Shown one piece after another: positions 1 to 7,297 of a stretch of DNA of 64,000 nucleotides (position 1 is its first letter; each line of letters begins with the position of its first letter). The position numbers and the translations under genes are program-made. This DNA is from Aminipila sp032051575. GTDB lineage: Bacteria > Bacillota > Clostridia > Peptostreptococcales > Anaerovoracaceae. The notes under the pieces were generated by a model, which saw only the letters and a program-made list of their open reading frames with translations, did no database searches and was not told the origin of the DNA. Where the stretch lies: contig NZ_DAMBYD010000005.1 in NCBI RefSeq assembly GCF_032051575.1, positions 62,001 to 126,000 on the forward strand. The letters run 5' to 3'.

Positions 1-153
1 ATTGTGGACATGATGGAAGCAAGAGGTATTGTAGGGCCTGCTGATGGCAGCAGACCTAGACAAGTACTGATGACTTTGGATGAGCTTATGAATATAAGAT
101 CAGAGGGAGAAGAAGTGCTTGAGGACAATGGGGTTCCTGAAGAAATTTTATAA
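1..153 (+). CDS. FtsK/SpoIIIE family DNA translocase, C-terminal end (partial)
   Basis: The first 50 codons, open at the left edge, encode the tail of an FtsK/SpoIIIE DNA translocase. The stretch MMEARGIVGPADGSRPRQVL is the classic end of the winged-helix gamma domain, which reads KOPS/SRS orientation signals in DNA. The motor itself is outside the window. In this family the protein pumps DNA through the division or sporulation septum. Whether this copy is the vegetative FtsK or the sporulation SpoIIIE cannot be told from the tail. It precedes rimO by 40 bases, so the two may be co-transcribed. Confidence 0.85.
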   Translation: MVDMMEARGIVGPADGSRPRQVLMTLDELMNIRSEGEEVLEDNGVPEEIL

Positions 154-193
154 AATCCTCATAAAAAATAATAAAATAAAAGGGAAATTTTGA

Positions 194-1513
194 ATGAATA
201 TTTATTTTGAAACTTTGGGTTGTCCCAAAAATAGTAACGATTCTGAAATGGCCGCAGGGATTTTGGAACAGAACGGGCATTGTATAGTAGATAATCCGGT
301 TGACAGTGATGCTATTATTGTGAACACGTGCGGCTTTATTAATGATGCAAAGAAGGAGTCCATTGATAAAATTTTTGAAATGGCAGAATTAAAGGAAGAA
401 CAGGATAAGAAGCGTTTACTTATTGTATCTGGCTGTCTTTCTAAGCGCTATGGAGATGATTTATTTAAGGAAATGCCTGAAGTAGATATATTTCTTGGTG
501 TTAATGAATATCATGAGTTACCTAAAATCTTATCACAGCATCAGACAGAGAGAGAAATTCATGTTTATGATTGCAATCAGGAATTTACTGAGATAAAGGC
601 CAGAAAGCTGGAGGGAAATCCATATACAGCTACTATTAAAATTGCAGAAGGCTGTGATAATATTTGCGCTTACTGCATTATTCCTCATATTCGTGGACAT
701 TATAGAAGCAGAAAAGAAGAGGATATATTACAGGAAGCCAAACTGTTAGCAGGACGTGGCTGTAAGGAATTGATTTTGATTGCCCAGGATGTTACGGCTT
801 ATGGAATTGATCTATATGGTGAATTTACACTGGCCAAACTTGTTAAAAAGCTTTGTAAGATTGATGGATTGCACTGGATTCGGCTTATGTATTGCTATGA
901 AGACCGGATTACAGATGAGTTAATTGAGGTTATGGCAAATGAAAAGAAGGTGTGCCATTATCTGGATATACCTATTCAGCATAGCAGTGATAAGATTTTA
1001 AAATTAATGAATAGGCGTTCAACAAGTGAAAGCATAGTTACTAAGATTGAGAAACTCAGAAAAGCTATGCCTGATATTAATATAAGAACGACTTTGATTA
1101 CTGGTTTTCCTGGAGAAACAAAAGATGAATTTGATGAACTTTACAATTTTGTACAAGATATGAAGTTTGAAAGACTTGGAGTATTTACTTATTCTAAAGA
1201 AGAAGGTACACCTGCTGCAGAAATGAAGGGGCAGGTACGTTCTGATGTAAAAGAAAAACGTAAGGATTGTATTATGAGACTCCAATTGGAGATTTCTCTT
1301 TCATCTAATCAAAAGAAAGTTGGACAAACTTTACAAGTCCTTGTAGAGGAACAGGACGAAGAAGGCACTTACATTGGTAGAACTGAGTATGATGCTCCTG
1401 AAATAGATAATTCAATTATCTTCAAATCTAATAGAGTTTTGAAACCAGGCGACATGGTTATGGTTCAGATTACAGACGCATTTGATTATGATTTAGTAGG
1501 AGTGGAGGTATAG
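194..1513 (+). CDS. rimO: Ribosomal protein S12 methylthiotransferase RimO
   Basis: This radical-SAM enzyme of 439 residues inserts a methylthio group on an aspartate of ribosomal protein S12. The N-terminal UPF0004 domain has cysteines at 10, 46 and 81 that would hold the auxiliary 4Fe-4S cluster. The radical-SAM signature GCDNICAYC places Cys154, 158 and 161 on the SAM cluster. The C-terminal part ends in a TRAM-like domain. The sequence AGCDN/IPHIRG and the length favour RimO over the tRNA enzyme MiaB. The ATG is preceded by an AAAAGGGA site. The stop is two bases from the pgsA start, so the genes form an operon, a common order in Clostridia. Confidence 0.93.
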   Translation: MNIYFETLGCPKNSNDSEMAAGILEQNGHCIVDNPVDSDAIIVNTCGFINDAKKESIDKIFEMAELKEEQDKKRLLIVSGCLSKRYGDDLFKEMPEVDIFLGVNEYHELPKILSQHQTEREIHVYDCNQEFTEIKARKLEGNPYTATIKIAEGCDNICAYCIIPHIRGHYRSRKEEDILQEAKLLAGRGCKELILIAQDVTAYGIDLYGEFTLAKLVKKLCKIDGLHWIRLMYCYEDRITDELIEVMANEKKVCHYLDIPIQHSSDKILKLMNRRSTSESIVTKIEKLRKAMPDINIRTTLITGFPGETKDEFDELYNFVQDMKFERLGVFTYSKEEGTPAAEMKGQVRSDVKEKRKDCIMRLQLEISLSSNQKKVGQTLQVLVEEQDEEGTYIGRTEYDAPEIDNSIIFKSNRVLKPGDMVMVQITDAFDYDLVGVEV

Positions 1514-1515
1514 AG

Positions 1516-2055
1516 ATGAATTTACCCAATAAATTAACCATAGGGAGAATAATTGCTGTTCCCTTTTTTGTAGCATCATATATGATGGGATATAATTTAA
1601 TAGCTTTTCTTATATTTATTGTCGCATCACTGACAGATATGCTGGATGGAAAGATTGCGAGGAAGTACAACCTTGTAACTAATTTTGGTAAGATTATGGA
1701 CCCGCTTGCTGATAAGATTTTAGTTTATTCCGCATTTTGTCTTATGGTAGGCAATGGCCTAGTGCCAGCTTGGATGCTTATAGTTATCCTTGCAAGAGAG
1801 TTTGCAATAGGAGGTATGAGAACTGTAGCTGCTTCAGAAGGAATTGTTATAGCAGCAGGTATGAGTGGGAAAATAAAGACTGTACTGCAGATGATTGCAG
1901 TACCTCTTTTACTTCTTGTAAACGTAGAAACATTTGCTCCAGTTCTAACCTATATTACTATGTTAGCCAATGGTTTCTTATGGGCATCATTGATTATGAC
2001 GATTTATTCTGGTATTGAATACATACTAAAGAATAAATCAGTATTTTCTATGTAA
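1516..2055 (+). CDS. pgsA: CDP-diacylglycerol--glycerol-3-phosphate 3-phosphatidyltransferase PgsA
   Basis: This 179-residue integral membrane protein makes phosphatidylglycerophosphate from CDP-diacylglycerol and glycerol-3-phosphate, the first committed step to phosphatidylglycerol and cardiolipin. The CDP-alcohol phosphatidyltransferase signature DG-x2-AR-x8-G-x3-D-x3-D is complete from residue 44 (DGKIAR) to about 66 (DPLAD). Several hydrophobic segments flank it. It begins two bases after rimO. A strong terminator follows about 90 bases after its stop. Confidence 0.93.
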   Translation: MNLPNKLTIGRIIAVPFFVASYMMGYNLIAFLIFIVASLTDMLDGKIARKYNLVTNFGKIMDPLADKILVYSAFCLMVGNGLVPAWMLIVILAREFAIGGMRTVAASEGIVIAAGMSGKIKTVLQMIAVPLLLLVNVETFAPVLTYITMLANGFLWASLIMTIYSGIEYILKNKSVFSM

Positions 2056-2143
2056 TGATTAGCACCTTACAGTAAGATATCTGTTTGTATAAATTAAAAT
2101 AAAAAATTCGTTGGGATAAATTTGACAATATAAGAATTTACAA

Positions 2144-2190
2144 GAGCTGTTGCAAAATTAATATTTTGGAGCAGCTCGTTTTGCTTAATT
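2144..2190 (+). terminator. Rho-independent terminator after rimO-pgsA
   Basis: GAGCTG at 2144 pairs with CAGCTC ending at 2177. The stem continues inward for about 15 pairs with one mismatch and one G-T pair. A T-rich tract (GTTTTGCTTAATTTT) follows. Confidence 0.75.
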
Positions 2191-2261
2191 TTTATTTAAA
2201 AATCAAAGATTTATGGCATATTAACGTATTTGGAAAAATCGAAGCGAAAGAAGGTTTTATT

Positions 2262-2792
2262 ATGAATGAAAAACTGAAGAATAGCGATGACAGAAATTCT
2301 GAGAATTTTAATAGGGGCTTTGATGAAAAATTACCAATGGTAGTTGGTAATTTATTAATAGAAAAGAATCTTTCTATTTCCTGTGCTGAATCTTGCACAG
2401 GTGGAATGTTTGCGCAGACTTTAACGGATATATCGGGCATTTCTGCTGTATTTGATAGGGGTATTGTAACTTATAGTAATGCAGCTAAAATGGAAGAATT
2501 AGGCGTAAAAAAGGCCACCCTGGATAAATATGGTGCAGTTAGTGAACAGACAGCTGTTGAGATGGCAGAAGGTATACAAAGAGTTTCCAAAACTAGAATA
2601 GGTGTGTCTGTTACAGGGGTCGCAGGACCTGGTGGAGGATCTATAGAAAAACCAGTTGGACTAGTATATGTTTGTGCGGTATATGATGATCAAAAAATAT
2701 GTAGGGAATTAAGGCTGCAAGGTGATAGAAAATCAAATAGAACTATTTCTATGTTGACTATGTTTGAATTGGTTAAAGAATTAATTGAATGA
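2262..2792 (+). CDS. cinA: CinA C-terminal domain protein, nicotinamide-nucleotide amidase (PncC type)
   Basis: The protein matches the C-terminal amidase half of CinA: SCAESCTGG near residue 45 and VTGVAGPGGGS further on are hallmark motifs. In the family this domain deamidates nicotinamide mononucleotide to nicotinic acid mononucleotide for pyridine-nucleotide recycling. The N-terminal MoaB-like half of classical CinA is absent, so this is the short, stand-alone form of about 176 residues. I chose the ATG at 2262, behind AAGAAGG; an in-frame ATG at 2166 has no ribosome site and lies against the preceding terminator. The place just before recA matches the usual cinA-recA order. Confidence 0.85.
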   Translation: MNEKLKNSDDRNSENFNRGFDEKLPMVVGNLLIEKNLSISCAESCTGGMFAQTLTDISGISAVFDRGIVTYSNAAKMEELGVKKATLDKYGAVSEQTAVEMAEGIQRVSKTRIGVSVTGVAGPGGGSIEKPVGLVYVCAVYDDQKICRELRLQGDRKSNRTISMLTMFELVKELIE

Positions 2793-2916
2793 TGTCTCCG
2801 TATTAATATGGCTTAATTACAGACATATGATAGGATAAAGCACTTGACATGGTAAAATTTGTATATTAATATAGAAATATCCACATAACTGTAAGTTTGT
2901 TTTTGTAAAAAAACTA

Positions 2917-2964
2917 TTGACCAAAGCGTATCAGTAAGGTATTATTAACAAAGAACAAATGTTC
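2917..2964 (+). promoter_or_regulatory. recA promoter with LexA box
   Basis: TTGACC at 2917-2922, a 17-base spacer and TATTAT at 2940-2945 form a sigma-A promoter. GAACAAATGTTC at 2953-2964 matches the core of the Firmicute LexA site CGAACRNRYGTTYG without a core mismatch. It sits where transcription would start, so LexA binding would block the polymerase. Confidence 0.85.
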
Positions 2965-2986
2965 ATCGTGTTTAGGAGGGGAACAA

Positions 2987-4084
2987 ATGGCAGCTAGTAA
3001 AGAAATTAAAGAAGTTAATGTAAATATAAATAAAAGTGAAAAAGAAAAAGCACTAAAAGAGGCTATGGCTCAAATTCAAAAGCAGTTTGGACAGGGAGCT
3101 ATTATGAAACTTGGTGATGATTCGGCCAAATTAAATGTTGAAGCTATCTCTACAGGTTCAGCAAGCCTGGATATTGCTACTGGTATAGGTGGTATTCCAA
3201 GAGGAAGAGTAATTGAGATTTATGGACCTGAATCTTCAGGTAAAACAACGCTTACTCTTCATATAATTGCTGAAGCTCAGAAGGCAGGAGGAAAAGCAGC
3301 ATTTATTGATGCGGAGCATGCTCTTGATCCTGAGTATGCTAGAAATTTAGGTGTAGATGTAGATGAATTACTTGTGTCACAGCCTGATACTGGTGAACAG
3401 GGACTTGAAATTTGTGAAATGCTTGTTCGTAGCGGAGCTCTTGACATCGTAGTTATTGACTCTGTAGCTGCATTAGTTCCAAGAGCTGAAATTCAAGGCG
3501 ATATGGGAGATAGTCATGTGGGGCTTCAAGCAAGGCTTATGTCTCAGGCGCTTAGAAAACTTACTGGAAGCATAAATAAATCAAATACTGCAGTAGTTTT
3601 TATAAACCAGCTTCGTGAAAAAGTTGGGGTTATGTTTGGAAATCCTGAGACAACGACTGGAGGCAGAGCACTTAAATTCTACTCAACTATGCGTTTTGAT
3701 GTAAGAAAGATTGAAAGCATAAAAGCAGGAGATGAAGTACTTGGAAATAGAACAAGAGTAAAGATAGTAAAAAATAAAGTTGCACCGCCATTTAAGCAGG
3801 CTGAATTTGACATTATGTATGGAAGGGGAATTTCAAAAGAAGGCGATGTATTAGACTGTGGTGTTGAGGCTAAAATCGTAGAAAAAGCGGGATCTTGGTA
3901 CAGTTTTGACGGTAATCGTATTGGACAGGGAAGAGAAAATGTTAAGAAATTCTTGATCGATAATCCTGAGATTTTAAATAGGATAGAAGCATTGTTAAAA
4001 GAGAATATGAAACCTACAAATGAGGTAGAAGAAATAGAAGAAGGTCTATTAGTAGATGAAGATGGTGTTGTTATTGAGGATTAA
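2987..4084 (+). CDS. recA: Recombinase RecA
   Basis: RecA of 365 residues, the ATP-dependent strand-exchange protein and co-protease of the SOS response. The Walker A motif GPESSGKT is at residues 80-87. VVIDSVAALVPRAE (Walker B region), the L2-region INQLREKVGVMFGNPETTTGG and the acidic C-terminus (EVEEIEEG...) are all present. The N-terminus is about ten residues longer than in many bacteria. A strong AGGAGGGG site precedes the ATG. The gene has its own LexA-controlled promoter and appears monocistronic; rplU starts from a separate promoter. Confidence 0.98.
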   Translation: MAASKEIKEVNVNINKSEKEKALKEAMAQIQKQFGQGAIMKLGDDSAKLNVEAISTGSASLDIATGIGGIPRGRVIEIYGPESSGKTTLTLHIIAEAQKAGGKAAFIDAEHALDPEYARNLGVDVDELLVSQPDTGEQGLEICEMLVRSGALDIVVIDSVAALVPRAEIQGDMGDSHVGLQARLMSQALRKLTGSINKSNTAVVFINQLREKVGVMFGNPETTTGGRALKFYSTMRFDVRKIESIKAGDEVLGNRTRVKIVKNKVAPPFKQAEFDIMYGRGISKEGDVLDCGVEAKIVEKAGSWYSFDGNRIGQGRENVKKFLIDNPEILNRIEALLKENMKPTNEVEEIEEGLLVDEDGVVIED

Positions 4085-4111
4085 AAATATTGTAGTTTAC
4101 ATAAAAAACAT

Positions 4112-4140
4112 TTGACACTACATGTCCTATATGATATTAT
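4112..4140 (+). promoter_or_regulatory. Promoter of the rplU-rpmA operon
   Basis: TTGACA at 4112, a 17-base spacer and TATTAT at 4135-4140 give a near-consensus sigma-A promoter. Transcription would start near 4147 and leave a leader of about 90 bases before rplU. Confidence 0.8.
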
Positions 4141-4146
4141 ACTTTA

Positions 4147-4237
4147 TTGTAAGCCGCTCAGAATGGGTTTTTGTAAATGTAACTTTTTAGGTTGCTACCT
4201 TTAAATGGCGAGACTGGATAGAGGAGGTATAGAACAT
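4147..4237 (+). promoter_or_regulatory. Possible L21 (rplU) autoregulatory leader
   Basis: The roughly 90-base untranslated leader between the promoter and the rplU start fits the length and position of the L21 leader known from Firmicutes, where L21 is thought to bind its own mRNA. The segments around GCCGCTCAGAATGGG and GGCGAGACTGGATAGAGG could pair, but I could not match it to a covariance model by eye. Confidence 0.4.
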
Positions 4238-4600
4238 ATGTACGCAGTAATTGAAACAGGCGGAAAGCAGTACAGAGTACAGGAAGGCGATGTAATCACA
4301 GTTGAAAAGTTAGATGTAGAAGCTGGAGAAAAGATTACTTTCGATAGAGTACTTTTAATAAGCGATGGAGAAACAGTTAAGGTTGGAGCTCCATACGTTG
4401 AAAGTTGTAATGTAGCCGGAACTGTAGTTGAACATGGCAAAGGACAGAAGGTTATCATCTTCAAGTATAAGTCAAAGAAAGACTACAGAAAGAAGCAGGG
4501 ACACAGACAGCCTTATACAATGATTAAGATCGAAAAGGTTTCTGCTAGAAAAGCTAGAAAAACTAAGTCAGCAAATGAAGCTGAAGAAGCAGCAGAATAA
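4238..4600 (+). CDS. rplU: 50S ribosomal protein L21
   Basis: L21 of the large ribosomal subunit, about 120 residues. It begins MYAVIETGGKQYRVQEGD, the conserved N-terminus, and contains the typical KKDYRKKQGHRQPYT segment. I set the start at this ATG, which has GAGGAGG upstream; the frame is open a further 11 codons but that part overlaps the leader. The C-terminus carries a short lysine/alanine/glutamate extension (KSANEAEEAAE). It is co-transcribed with rpmA. Confidence 0.95.
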   Translation: MYAVIETGGKQYRVQEGDVITVEKLDVEAGEKITFDRVLLISDGETVKVGAPYVESCNVAGTVVEHGKGQKVIIFKYKSKKDYRKKQGHRQPYTMIKIEKVSARKARKTKSANEAEEAAE

Positions 4601-4680
4601 TTTTTAAATCATTGATAAGTTAGCTTATCATAATAGCTAAGAAATTAGCAAGATAGCACAAGAAAAAGGAGGTGTAGTCT

Positions 4681-4941
4681 ATGGCAAGTAAGAAGGGAGT
4701 AGGTAGCTCCAAGAACGGTCGTGATAGTGAGTCGAAACGTTTAGGCGTTAAGAGAGGCGACGGTCAGTACGTAAGTGCGGGTAGCATCCTAGTTAGACAG
4801 AGAGGAACTAAGTTCCACCCTGGCAATAATGTAGGCATTGGCGGAGACGATACTTTATTTGCTAAGATTGATGGAGCTGTAAAGTTCGAAAGATATGACA
4901 AAACAAGAAAGCAAGTAAGCGTTTATCCTAAAGAAGCTTAA
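4681..4941 (+). CDS. rpmA: 50S ribosomal protein L27, without the cleavable N-terminal extension
   Basis: L27, 86 residues, starts directly with MASKKGVGSSKNGRD, the mature N-terminus that reaches into the peptidyl-transferase centre. Most Firmicutes encode an extension of about nine residues here, cut off by the protease Prp, whose gene lies between rplU and rpmA. Here an in-frame TAG sits two codons before the ATG, the ATG has an AAAGGAGGTG site, and the 80 bases between rplU and rpmA cannot hold prp. The organism therefore seems to use the unprocessed type of L27, at least from this locus. Confidence 0.96.
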   Translation: MASKKGVGSSKNGRDSESKRLGVKRGDGQYVSAGSILVRQRGTKFHPGNNVGIGGDDTLFAKIDGAVKFERYDKTRKQVSVYPKEA

Positions 4942-4950
4942 ATTGATTCT

Positions 4951-4975
4951 AAAGCCCCTATTTATAGGGGCTTTT
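4951..4975 (+). terminator. Terminator after rpmA
   Basis: AAAGCCCCTA and TAGGGGCTTT form a ten-pair stem around a four-base loop, ending in TTTT. It separates rpmA from obg, although obg may still be reached by read-through. Confidence 0.85.
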
Positions 4976-5032
4976 AAAATAAATTATAGTTTTATATTGG
5001 GATTTTTCTGTATAGGAAGGAGAGGCTCAAAT

Positions 5033-6331
5033 ATGTTCGTAGATAGAGCCAAAATAACAATTAAATCAGGTAAAGGTGGGAATGGTGCTGTAACTTTTAG
5101 AAGAGAACCATTTGTCCCAGAAGGCGGCCCCGACGGTGGTGACGGTGGTAAAGGCGGAGATGTTGTCTTTATGGCTGATGCAAGTCTTAGAACTCTTATG
5201 GATTTTAGATTTAAACGAAAATATGAAGCAGAAAATGGACAGGACGGTATGAAAAAGAAAAGGTTTGGTAAAAAAGGAGAGGACCTTATTATTAAAGTAC
5301 CGCCAGGAACTGTTGTAATAGATGAAGAAACTGGATTTGTTATGAAGGATCTTGTAAAATCTGGTGATAGTTTTACAGCCGCAAAAGGTGGTAAAGGCGG
5401 TAAGGGTAATGTGAACTTTAAGAACTCTGTACGTCAGGCTCCCAATTTTGCAGAGGCAGGTGGTTTTGCAAAAGAAAGAAATGTAGTTTTAGAGATGAAA
5501 CTAATAGCAGATGTGGGGTTAGTTGGTTTTCCTAACGTAGGTAAATCTACTATATTATCTGTATCTACAAATTCAAACCCAAAGATTGCAAATTATCATT
5601 TTACAACGATTACTCCTAACTTAGGAGTGGTTGCGATTTTTGATGATGGTTTTGTAATGGCAGATATTGCAGGAATTATAGAAGGCGCACATCAGGGAGC
5701 TGGTTTAGGCCATGAATTTTTAAAGCATATAGAGAGAACAAAGGTTCTTATTCATGTAGTAGATATATCCGGTTCTGAAGGCAGAGATCCTATTGAAGAC
5801 TTTGATAAAATTAACAATGAATTAAAGTTGTACAATGAAAAGCTAGCTTTAAAACCTCAGATTGTTGCAGCAAACAAAATGGATATGGTGGAGGAAGATG
5901 ATCCTAAGTTCCTTGAGTTTAAGGCATATGTGGAATCAAAGGGCATCAAAGTATTCCCGATTTCTGCCCCTATTAATCTTGGTATTCATGAGTTACTAGC
6001 TGAAGCAGCAGCAATGTTGGACAAACTGGCCTTAGAAGCCCCTGACCAGGAAGAAGAATATGAATTCTTTGACTTTGAAAGAGATGATATGGAAGAAGAC
6101 TTCAAGGAGATTTATACTTCAGTTGCTGACGATGGAACCTATGTGGTTACAGGAAAGCAGCTTAAGAAAATCTTTGATTCTACTAACTTTAATGATAGCG
6201 GTTCTTTGAGATATTTGTATAAATATATTGAAAAGAAAGGTGCATTAGAAGAATTAAAGAAAATGGGACTTGAAGAAGGAGATACAATAAGTATATTTGA
6301 TTATGAATTTGAATATTTCGAAGAATATTAA
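5033..6331 (+). CDS. obg: GTPase Obg (CgtA), ribosome assembly and stress GTPase
   Basis: Obg of about 432 residues. The glycine-rich N-terminal Obg fold (about 1-158) begins MFVDRAKITIKSGKGGNG and contains the GGPDGGDGGKGGDV signature. The G domain follows with GFPNVGKS at 165-172, DIAGIIEGAHQG (G3) and ANKMD (G4). A C-terminal OCT domain ends the protein. The family binds GTP, associates with the 50S subunit and (p)ppGpp, and affects sporulation in Bacillus. I chose the ATG at 5033 behind AGGAAGGAGAGG. The frame is open further upstream, but that part runs through the terminator. Confidence 0.96.
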   Translation: MFVDRAKITIKSGKGGNGAVTFRREPFVPEGGPDGGDGGKGGDVVFMADASLRTLMDFRFKRKYEAENGQDGMKKKRFGKKGEDLIIKVPPGTVVIDEETGFVMKDLVKSGDSFTAAKGGKGGKGNVNFKNSVRQAPNFAEAGGFAKERNVVLEMKLIADVGLVGFPNVGKSTILSVSTNSNPKIANYHFTTITPNLGVVAIFDDGFVMADIAGIIEGAHQGAGLGHEFLKHIERTKVLIHVVDISGSEGRDPIEDFDKINNELKLYNEKLALKPQIVAANKMDMVEEDDPKFLEFKAYVESKGIKVFPISAPINLGIHELLAEAAAMLDKLALEAPDQEEEYEFFDFERDDMEEDFKEIYTSVADDGTYVVTGKQLKKIFDSTNFNDSGSLRYLYKYIEKKGALEELKKMGLEEGDTISIFDYEFEYFEEY

Positions 6332-6335
6332 ATAA

Positions 6336-6372
6336 TTAATAGGCAGTTCAAAGTGGACTGCCTATTAATTTG
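6336..6372 (+). terminator. Terminator after obg
   Basis: TTAATAGGCAGTTC and GGACTGCCTATTAA pair around AAAGT, followed by a T-rich stretch. Confidence 0.7.
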
Positions 6373-6433
6373 TTAATAATAGCATTATTTAAAGGACTTC
6401 AACGTATTAATAAATATGGGGGAGGGTAATGTT

Positions 6434-6691
6434 ATGGGAATTATAAAACAAACAATCATTTGTATAATTATTGGTTTAATTTTCATGGGATGTCAAGCTT
6501 CGGACAATAAAATGATTGGCCAGGTTACAAACAAAGTAGAGATGGTTATTTTTAAGGATTATACAACCTTAGATATAAAAGAAACATGCTTAAATACTCT
6601 TGACAATATAAAAGATTTAAAGGATAAAACTAAAAATGCCATGGAGTATACAGAGGAAACTATGGCTAATTATAGAAAAAATGTGATATAA
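6434..6691 (+). CDS. Small putative lipoprotein
   Basis: An 85-residue protein with a typical lipoprotein signal: MGIIKQ, a hydrophobic core and the lipobox-like IFMGC, with the cysteine near residue 18 as acylation site. The mature part is short, charged and lysine-rich (DNIKDLKDKTKNAM) with helical character. The start at 6434 was chosen because GGGGGAGGG sits seven bases upstream. It lies alone between obg and an HD-domain gene. I do not recognise a family. Confidence 0.65.
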   Translation: MGIIKQTIICIIIGLIFMGCQASDNKMIGQVTNKVEMVIFKDYTTLDIKETCLNTLDNIKDLKDKTKNAMEYTEETMANYRKNVI

Positions 6692-6754
6692 TACGTATTT
6701 AGATAAAAACAACGCTGCTGTAATCAATCAGCATTGAAAGGTTCGGTTACTTTT

Positions 6755-7288
6755 ATGCCACATAAATATTTAACTGTTGAAGAATGCTTGGAATTGTTAA
6801 AAAAATATAATACGCCGCCTCATGTGATTAGACATTGTAAGGCAGTAGCTGATGCTGCTGTTAAATTAGCAATAGCATTAAATCAGAAAGGCAGCCATTT
6901 AGATATAGAATTAATTCGGGGAGCAGCTTTAATTCACGATATTGCTAGGGTTGAGGAAAATCATCAAGAGAAAGGTGCGCAAATTGCCAGATTATTGGGA
7001 TATAATGATGAGGCAGACATTATCAAGGCTCATATGACTTATGAATTAAAAAAAGAGGTGGATGACCTAGCAGAAGTTGACATGGTCTGTTTTGGAGACA
7101 GAGTTGTAAAAGAAGATAAATATGTAGGCCTAGCTGAACGCATGGCATATATTGTAGAAAAGGTTAAAGACAGACCTGATGCGGTGAGTAGAATACTAAA
7201 GAAACAAGCAGAAACAGAACTACTGTTGTCAAAAATTGAGGACAGATTAGGTATTACGATAGATGAATTAATGAGTAAAGAAAGGTAA
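6755..7288 (+). CDS. HD-domain protein, putative phosphohydrolase
   Basis: About 177 residues with the metal-binding pattern of HD phosphohydrolases: H in VIRHCKAVA, HD in GAALIHDIAR, H in ENHQEKGA and a later D in CFGDRVV. Such proteins hydrolyse nucleotides or related phosphates. Its place after obg recalls yqeK, a diadenosine tetraphosphate hydrolase of the nadD-yqeK pair, but nadD is absent and the identity is not secure. The ATG at 6755 is preferred over an in-frame TTG at 6734. It ends nine bases before the next gene and is probably co-transcribed with it. Confidence 0.75.
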   Translation: MPHKYLTVEECLELLKKYNTPPHVIRHCKAVADAAVKLAIALNQKGSHLDIELIRGAALIHDIARVEENHQEKGAQIARLLGYNDEADIIKAHMTYELKKEVDDLAEVDMVCFGDRVVKEDKYVGLAERMAYIVEKVKDRPDAVSRILKKQAETELLLSKIEDRLGITIDELMSKER

Positions 7289-7297
7289 GAAGGTTCA

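Noticed and set aside
2166..2261. Longer N-terminus of the CinA-like protein
   Set aside because: It begins inside the terminator stem after pgsA and lacks a ribosome site.
4205..4237. Longer L21 N-terminus
   Set aside because: The residues do not belong to L21; the conserved start MYAVIETGGKQ follows GAGGAGG.
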